Shown: piece by piece, positions 58,753 to 64,000 of the stretch
Layout of the letters: the number at the start of each line of letters is the position of its first letter
How positions within the stretch are numbered: the first letter of the stretch is position 1
Assembly: GCF_017945865.1 (NCBI RefSeq)
Contig: NZ_CP072829.1
Location: 372,001-436,000 of the forward strand
DNA length: 64,000 nt
Direction of reading: 5' to 3'
From: Xiamenia xianingshaonis
GTDB taxonomy: Bacteria; Actinomycetota; Coriobacteriia; Coriobacteriales; Eggerthellaceae
Notes under the pieces: generated by a model
Database searches by the model: none
Told to the model about the DNA's origin: nothing
Seen by the model: the letters and a program-made list of their open reading frames with translations, nothing else
Program-made: the position numbers and the translations under genes

Positions 58753-60543
58753 ATGGGCTCTCCGTCAAAACCTTCGTCGCTTGCCGTGCGGACGCTCCAT
58801 TATTACTGGCAGGCGACGCGCCGCCACAAGGCGCTCTTCTTCGGCCTGATCGCTGCGACGATCGGTTTCTGCGGCTTGCTCACGTATGGGAACCCGTATG
58901 TGATGTCGCTCGTCGTTGACCGCGTAAGCGCCGGGTCGGTGCCGGCTGACCAGGTGTTTTCCGTGTTCGGCCCCTACATTGCCGCGCTCATCGTCATCAA
59001 CGTGCTTGGCCAGACCTGCTCGAAGCTGCAGGACTACACGCTCTGGAAGCTGGAGATCGCCGTCAACTACGACCTGGCGACCATGGCCTTCGACGCGCTG
59101 TGCAACCAGTCGATGTCGTTCCATTCGAATCGTTTCGGCGGCACGCTCGTCGCCCAGACCTCGAAGTTCATGAGCGCCTACAACCAGCTCATCGAAAACA
59201 TCCAGTTCCCGTTTTTGCCGATCATCTGCTCGATCGTGTTCACCTGCACGCTGCTGCTGCCCGTCGTCCCGGCCTACGTCGCCATCCTCATGGTGCTGCT
59301 GGTTGGCTATGCGGCCATCTCGTATCTGATGTACAAGCGCATCCTGCACCTCAACGAGAAGGCCGCGAGCGCCCAAAACCAGCTGTCCGGGGAGCTGTCC
59401 GACGCGGTGACCAACATCCTCGCCGTGAAGACCTACGGCCGCGAAGACTACGAAAAAGGCGTCTTTGACCAGGCGAATCGCGAAGTGGTCGAACGCGATT
59501 CCATCCGCATGAAGTCCTCGCTCGCACGCGGCATCATCACCGCGGCCGTCACGGTGGTCATCATGGGCGTCGTGACGGTGTTCATCTCGGGCGGCAACGC
59601 GTGGTTCGGCATCACGCCCGGCACGCTCGTCATGATGTTCACGTACACGGTGACCATCACGAACCAGTTCAACTTCATCAACACGGGCCTGCAGCGCTTC
59701 AACCGCGCGTTCGGGGACGCGAGCGGGCTTACAGGGGTGCTCGACGAGCCGAGGCTGGTGGCCGACGTGCCGAACGCCCGCCCGCTCAAGGTCGCCCGCG
59801 GCGCCATCGACTTTGAAGACATCGGGTTCTGGTATGCCGACGGCGAGGTGAAAACGCAGGTCTTCAACGGGTTTAACCTTCGCATTCCCGCAGGTCAGCG
59901 CATCGGTTTGGTAGGCATGAGCGGAGCGGGGAAGACGACGCTGACGAAGCTTCTGCTGCGGCTCGCCGACATCCAGGAAGGGCGGATCTTGGTCGACGGG
60001 CAGAACGTGTCGGATGTGACGCAGCAAAGCCTGCGCCGCCAGATAGCCTATGTGCCGCAGGAATCGCTGCTGTTCCACCGCTCGATCGCGGAAAACATCG
60101 CGTACGGCCGGCCGGGCGCCACCCGCGAAGAAGTGCGGGAGGCCGCGGCGCAGGCGAACGCTCTGGAATTCATCGAGCGCTTGCCGGACGGGTTCGACAC
60201 GCTGGTGGGCGAGCGCGGCATAAAGCTGTCGGGCGGGCAGCGCCAGCGCATCGCGATAGCGCGCGCCATGCTGGCCGACGCGCCCATTCTCGTGCTCGAC
60301 GAGGCGACGAGCGCCCTTGACTCCGAATCGGAAGCGCTCGTGCAGCAGGCGCTGTCCCGTCTGATGGAAGGCAGGACGGCCATCGTCGTGGCCCATCGCC
60401 TCTCGACGGTCGCAAGCCTTGACCGCATCGTGCTTCTGGCGGACGGCGCCGTCGCCGAGGACGGCCCGCACGCGCGCCTCATCGAACGGGACGGCGACTA
60501 CGCGCGCCTCTGGTCCCGCCAAACGGGCGCGTACCTGGAGTAG
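58753..60543 (+). CDS. ABC exporter, fused membrane and ATPase domains
   Basis: A 596-residue half-transporter of the type I exporter (MsbA/LmrA) class that works as a dimer. Six helices lie in residues ~25-320. The ATPase has Walker A LVGMSGAGKTTLTKLL, Q-loop YVPQESLLFHRS, signature GIKLSGGQRQRIAIARAM, Walker B ILVLDEATSALDSES and switch His in VAHRLSTVAS. All catalytic positions are intact. No partner half-transporter is adjacent. Substrate unknown (lipid, drug or peptide). GAAAGGA precedes the ATG. Confidence 0.93.
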   Translation: MGSPSKPSSLAVRTLHYYWQATRRHKALFFGLIAATIGFCGLLTYGNPYVMSLVVDRVSAGSVPADQVFSVFGPYIAALIVINVLGQTCSKLQDYTLWKLEIAVNYDLATMAFDALCNQSMSFHSNRFGGTLVAQTSKFMSAYNQLIENIQFPFLPIICSIVFTCTLLLPVVPAYVAILMVLLVGYAAISYLMYKRILHLNEKAASAQNQLSGELSDAVTNILAVKTYGREDYEKGVFDQANREVVERDSIRMKSSLARGIITAAVTVVIMGVVTVFISGGNAWFGITPGTLVMMFTYTVTITNQFNFINTGLQRFNRAFGDASGLTGVLDEPRLVADVPNARPLKVARGAIDFEDIGFWYADGEVKTQVFNGFNLRIPAGQRIGLVGMSGAGKTTLTKLLLRLADIQEGRILVDGQNVSDVTQQSLRRQIAYVPQESLLFHRSIAENIAYGRPGATREEVREAAAQANALEFIERLPDGFDTLVGERGIKLSGGQRQRIAIARAMLADAPILVLDEATSALDSESEALVQQALSRLMEGRTAIVVAHRLSTVASLDRIVLLADGAVAEDGPHARLIERDGDYARLWSRQTGAYLE

Positions 60544-60751
60544 CGGCGCCCGGCCGCCCTGAGGCCCGTTCGCGCCCGGCGTGCGTGCGGCTTCGCCCTT
60601 GCCCTCCCGTCCTGCGGATCCAAAATATGATGGTTCCAGTCAACATTTCTTGCGGGGTAACGGCTCGGCAACGGTGCCTGCCGCCTACCTCGCCCATGTG
60701 TATGTTGTCGGGTAAATGCCGCTTCCCTGCCCCCGGGAACGCCCGTTCTTC

Positions 60752-60757
60752 TATAAT
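60752..60757 (+). promoter_or_regulatory. -10 box (TATAAT) of the carboxylase operon
   Basis: TTCTATAATTC lies 55 bp before the GTG start at 60813. The 269-bp gap upstream (60544-60751) shows no other feature. Confidence 0.6.
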
Positions 60758-60812
60758 TCGAGCTTCGAACCTTGACTGCTTATTCTGCAATACCTGAAGG
60801 GGGTGTGAGTTC

Positions 60813-62699
60813 GTGCCAAGACTTCAGATCATGGATACCACCATCCGCGACGGCCAGCAAAGTCTTTGGGCCACGCGCATGCAGGTGGGGGACATGCTCC
60901 CCATTCTGCCGAAGATGGACAAAGTGGGGTATTGGGCCATAGAGGCCTGGGGCGGCGCAACCTTCGACACGTGCCTGCGATTCCTCGACGAAAACCCGTG
61001 GGAACGCCTGCGCGCCATCAAGGCCATGACGCCCAACACGCCGCTTGCCATGCTGTCCCGCGGCCAGAACCTCGTCGGCTACAAGCACTACTCGCGCGAC
61101 ATCTGCAACCGGTTCATCAAGGCTGCCAAGCGAAACGGCATCCATGTCTTCCGCGTGTTCGACGCTCTCAACGACATCCGCAACGTCGTTGACAACGCCG
61201 AGGCCATCAAAGAATGCGGCGGGCATTTCGAAGGCGCCATCTCGTACACCATGTCGCCGGTCCACACGCTCGACAGCTTCCTTGAATACGGCCAGCAGCT
61301 CAAAGACCTTGGCGCCGACTCCATCGCCATCAAGGACATGGCCGGCATGCTCACTCCGTATCGCACCGAGCGCATGGTGAAGGCGTTTGCCGCCGAAATC
61401 GGTTTGCCGGTGCACATCCACTGCCACTACGTCGGCGGCATGGCTCCGGCCAACATCATCAAGGCCGCCGAAGCCGGCGCCGCCATCGCCGACACGGCCA
61501 GCGCTCCGCTCGCGTTCGGCAATTCGCACCCCGCGGTCGAAATGATCGTCGCCGCACTGCAGGAAAGCCGCTACGACACCGGGCTTGACCTGGACCTGCT
61601 CTTCGAAATCTCCGAATACTGGGAAGAGATGCGCAAGCGCGGCCACTACAAGCGCGGCGTTTCCAGCCTCATCCACATGCAGGTCTATTCGCACCAGGTC
61701 CCCGGCGGCATGATGAGCAACCTCATGAGCCAGCTCGAGGTCCAGAACGCGCGCGAACGCCTGCCCGAGGTCATGAAGGAGATCCCGAAGGTCCGCGCCG
61801 AGGTCGGCTATCCGCCGCTCGTGACGCCGCTGTCCCAGATCGTGGGCACGCAGGCCGTGTTCAACGTGCTCACGGGCAAGCGTTGGAGCGTCGTCTCGAA
61901 GGAAATGAAGGACTACATCTGCGGCTATTACGGCAAGGCGCCGGGCCGCATGGACAAGGACATCGTCGCGAAGGTCGTCGGCAACTCGGAATGCCTGCCG
62001 CCCGACGTCGCTCCGGGTTCGCTCGTGACCACCACCTACGAGCAGGTCGCCGACGAGATCGGCGATTTGGCCAAGTCCGAAGAGGACGTGCTCATGTACG
62101 CCCTGTTCCCCAACGAGGCCCGCACGTTTTTGAGCAAGCATCGCACGTCTGAAAGGGTCGAATTCCTCATGCAGGAGGAATCGAGCAACGTGAAGGAGGA
62201 CGATTACGTGGACATCAACCAGATCCGCGAGCTCGTGCGCGTCGCCGAAGAAAGCGGCGTAGGCGAAATCGTTGTGGAAGAGGAAGGCACGCGCATCGCC
62301 GTGCGCATGCCCGGCGCCCTGCCGGTCGACATGCCGGTCGCCGTTGCCGCGCCCCAGGCGGCCGTTGCCCCTGTTGCGGCTCCGGCTCCGGCGCCCGCCG
62401 AGGCCGACGAAGCCGACCGCCCCGTCACCTGGAAGCCCGTCACGGCTCCCATGGTCGGCACCTATTATGCGGCCCCCGCGCCTGGCGAGCCCCCGTTCGT
62501 GCAGGTGGGAGACGAGGTCACGGCAAACCAGACGCTGTGCATCGTCGAGGCCATGAAGCTTATGAACGAGATCACCGCCGAAGAGATCGGCACGGTGCGC
62601 GAGGTCTGCCTCGAAGACGCCACGCCGGTGGAGTTCGGGACCGTGCTCTTCTACGTCGAGCCTCACGGCATCCCGGCCTCTGCTCCGGAAACCGCGTAA
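60813..62699 (+). CDS. Pyruvate/oxaloacetate carboxyltransferase fused to biotin carboxyl carrier protein
   Basis: A 628-residue subunit of a biotin-dependent carboxylase. Residues ~1-450 are a PycB/OadA-type carboxyltransferase barrel: IMDTTIRDGQQSLWATRM, RVFDALNDIRN, the catalytic Lys in ADSIAIKDMAGMLTP, and metal-binding HIHCHYVGG. Residues ~470-500 resemble the N-terminus of AccB (INQIRELVRVAEESGVGEIV). After an Ala/Pro hinge comes the biotin domain, VEAMKLMNEI with Lys582. GTG follows AAGGGGG. With AccC downstream it forms a pyruvate carboxylase (anaplerosis) or, with a membrane subunit elsewhere, a decarboxylase. Confidence 0.92.
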   Translation: MPRLQIMDTTIRDGQQSLWATRMQVGDMLPILPKMDKVGYWAIEAWGGATFDTCLRFLDENPWERLRAIKAMTPNTPLAMLSRGQNLVGYKHYSRDICNRFIKAAKRNGIHVFRVFDALNDIRNVVDNAEAIKECGGHFEGAISYTMSPVHTLDSFLEYGQQLKDLGADSIAIKDMAGMLTPYRTERMVKAFAAEIGLPVHIHCHYVGGMAPANIIKAAEAGAAIADTASAPLAFGNSHPAVEMIVAALQESRYDTGLDLDLLFEISEYWEEMRKRGHYKRGVSSLIHMQVYSHQVPGGMMSNLMSQLEVQNARERLPEVMKEIPKVRAEVGYPPLVTPLSQIVGTQAVFNVLTGKRWSVVSKEMKDYICGYYGKAPGRMDKDIVAKVVGNSECLPPDVAPGSLVTTTYEQVADEIGDLAKSEEDVLMYALFPNEARTFLSKHRTSERVEFLMQEESSNVKEDDYVDINQIRELVRVAEESGVGEIVVEEEGTRIAVRMPGALPVDMPVAVAAPQAAVAPVAAPAPAPAEADEADRPVTWKPVTAPMVGTYYAAPAPGEPPFVQVGDEVTANQTLCIVEAMKLMNEITAEEIGTVREVCLEDATPVEFGTVLFYVEPHGIPASAPETA

Positions 62700-62711
62700 A
62701 GGCGGGTGCGC

Positions 62712-64000
62712 ATGTTCGACAAAATTCTCATAGCAAACCGCGGTGAGGTCGCCCTGCGAGTCATGCGCGCCTGCAAGGAGTTGGGCGTGAAGACGGTCGC
62801 AGTGTACTCGACCGAGGACAAAGACACCTACCCCGTGCGCTACGCCGACGAGGCCGTGTGCATCGGGCCTGCTCAATCAACGAAAAGCTACCTGGTCATC
62901 CCGAACATCATCGAAGCGGCGAAAAACACCGGCGCCCAGGCCGTCCATCCGGGGTACGGCTTTTTGGCCGAGAACGCCGACTTCGCCCGCGCGTGCGTGG
63001 AAAACGGCCTCGTGTTCATCGGGCCTGCCGCTGCATGCATCGAGTCGATGGGCGACAAAAGCTCGGCCCGCGAAACGATGAAGGGCTGCGGCGTGCCCAC
63101 GGTGCCCGGCTCCGACGGCTGCATCGACACGGTCGAAGAGGCGAAGGCGTTTGCCGACGAAGTGGGATACCCCGTGCTCATCAAGGCGACGGCGGGCGGC
63201 GGCGGCAAGGGCATGCGCGAGGTGCACGACCCGGCCGACCTGGAGGCCCAGTACAAGGCCGCGCGCACCGAGGCGGGCGCGGCGTTCGGAAACGACGGCG
63301 TCTACCTGGAAAAACTCGTGCTGCGTCCGCGCCACGTCGAAATCCAGGTGCTTGCCGACGACTTCGGCAACCGCGTGGCGCTGTGCGAGCGCGACTGCTC
63401 GGTGCAGCGGCGCCACCAAAAGCTCATCGAAGAGGCGCCCTCCCCGGCGCTGACCGAAGAGCTGCGCCGCGCCATGGGCATCGCCGCCGTGAAGGCTCTG
63501 CGCGCCACCGACTACCGCAGCGCCGGCACCGTCGAGTTCCTGCTCGATTCCGACGGCAAGTTCTACTTCATGGAAATGAACACCCGCGTGCAGGTGGAAC
63601 ATCCCGTCACCGAGGAAATCGTCGGCGTCGACATCATCAAAGAGCAGTTGCGCATCGCTTCTGGCGAGCCGATGAGCTGCGCCGATCGCGCTCCGTTTTC
63701 GCCGAACGGCCACGCCATCGAATTCCGCATCAACGCCGAAGACCCCGACTGCGGCTTCCGCCCGTGCCCTGGCACCATCACGCGGTTCGACCCGCCGGCG
63801 GGTCCGGGCGTGCGCGTCGAAAGCTACGTGCGCACCGGCTCGAAGATCTCGCCGTACTACGATTCGCTCGTCGCGAAGGTCATCGTTCGCGGCCAGGACC
63901 GCGAAGAGGCCTTGGCACGCGGCCGTCGCGCCTTGGACGAGTTCGTGATCGAAGGCATAAAAACAACCATCCCGTTCCATCGCCGCGTGCTCGACAACCC
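62712..64000 (+). CDS. accC: Biotin carboxylase (3' truncated by window edge)
   Basis: ATP-grasp subunit that carboxylates biotin on the partner carrier protein. At least 429 residues are visible: [35 protein letters not shown], the glycine loop [35 protein letters not shown], and catalytic [20 protein letters not shown]. It starts 12 bp after the carboxyltransferase stop, with AAAGGCGGG before the ATG, so the two are one operon. It could serve acetyl-CoA carboxylase as well as the fused carboxyltransferase. The last few tens of residues lie outside the window. Confidence 0.95.
   Translation, partial: MFDKILIANRGEVALRVMRACKELGVKTVAVYSTEDKDTYPVRYADEAVCIGPAQSTKSYLVIPNIIEAAKNTGAQAVHPGYGFLAENADFARACVENGLVFIGPAAACIESMGDKSSARETMKGCGVPTVPGSDGCIDTVEEAKAFADEVGYPVLIKATAGGGGKGMREVHDPADLEAQYKAARTEAGAAFGNDGVYLEKLVLRPRHVEIQVLADDFGNRVALCERDCSVQRRHQKLIEEAPSPALTEELRRAMGIAAVKALRATDYRSAGTVEFLLDSDGKFYFMEMNTRVQVEHPVTEEIVGVDIIKEQLRIASGEPMSCADRAPFSPNGHAIEFRINAEDPDCGFRPCPGTITRFDPPAGPGVRVESYVRTGSKISPYYDSLVAKVIVRGQDREEALARGRRALDEFVIEGIKTTIPFHRRVLDN

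Noticed and set aside
60780-62876. 698-codon open frame antisense to the carboxyltransferase-BCCP gene
   Set aside because: Shadow of a clear biotin-dependent carboxylase gene; no motif and no ribosome site.

Overview
The window is high-GC bacterial DNA with the gene style of an anaerobic gut actinobacterium of the class Coriobacteriia, most likely family Eggerthellaceae. The indications are a Tat-exported molybdopterin oxidoreductase pair, a histidine kinase with a periplasmic haem-c (DUF3365) sensor, a hexapeptide-repeat acetyltransferase cluster, surface proteins with C-terminal YW-type cell-wall-binding repeats, a carboxyltransferase-BCCP fusion next to AccC, and TATAAT/TACAAT -10 boxes with purine-rich ribosome sites. 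The genus cannot be fixed from the sequence alone. Both window edges cut genes: a sensor kinase on the left and biotin carboxylase on the right.

Layout. 1-7.5 kb: 3' part of a PhoR-like kinase; a minus-strand group (two sugar O-acetyltransferases, a Cys-nucleophile alpha/beta hydrolase, a ferredoxin-tailed aldo/keto reductase) divergent from a TetR regulator across a palindromic operator; a family-6-type DNA glycosylase. 7.5-11.4 kb: ROK kinase, a candidate small RNA, a CcdA-thioredoxin fusion, a small lipoprotein. 11.6-14.3 kb: polar amino acid ABC importer. 14.5-20.6 kb: DUF3516-type helicase, HelD, CysK. 20.6-27.3 kb: a 215-bp palindrome, an Rpn-family nuclease, and two large surface proteins, the first interrupted by a G10 tract that may be phase variable. 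27.6-30.3 kb: GuaA and a DUF4160/DUF2442-HTH pair behind a 24-bp palindrome.

30.6-37.9 kb is the accessory stretch: a large hybrid kinase of visibly lower GC, an IS30-family element inserted 2 bp after it, a divergent flavodoxin/HxlR pair, and a decayed AbiE toxin-antitoxin locus. 37.9-45.4 kb: an unknown ADC-like protein, a flavin reductase whose upstream region repeats the HxlR-type operator, a TSUP permease, Ogt, a Fic protein, a third cell-wall-binding protein and a small alarmone-hydrolase-like HD protein. 45.5-51.7 kb: DmsA, DmsB and a haem-sensor kinase/response regulator. 51.8-58.7 kb: Xre-zinc protein, TatA, aroC-aroK-aroB, a membrane protein, EF-P and a peptide-deformylase-like protein lacking the catalytic Glu. 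58.7-64 kb: an ABC exporter and the biotin-dependent carboxylase operon.

The most unusual signals are non-coding or regulatory: two copies, 46 kb apart, of a ~250-bp element bounded by 27-bp inverted repeats; the G10 tract; the paired 25-bp AGTAC-N15-GTACT operators; the cruciform-sized palindrome beside rpn; a terminator-ended ~290-nt transcript candidate; and GC-rich near-tandem duplications repeated in many intergenic gaps and once inside a kinase ATPase domain.
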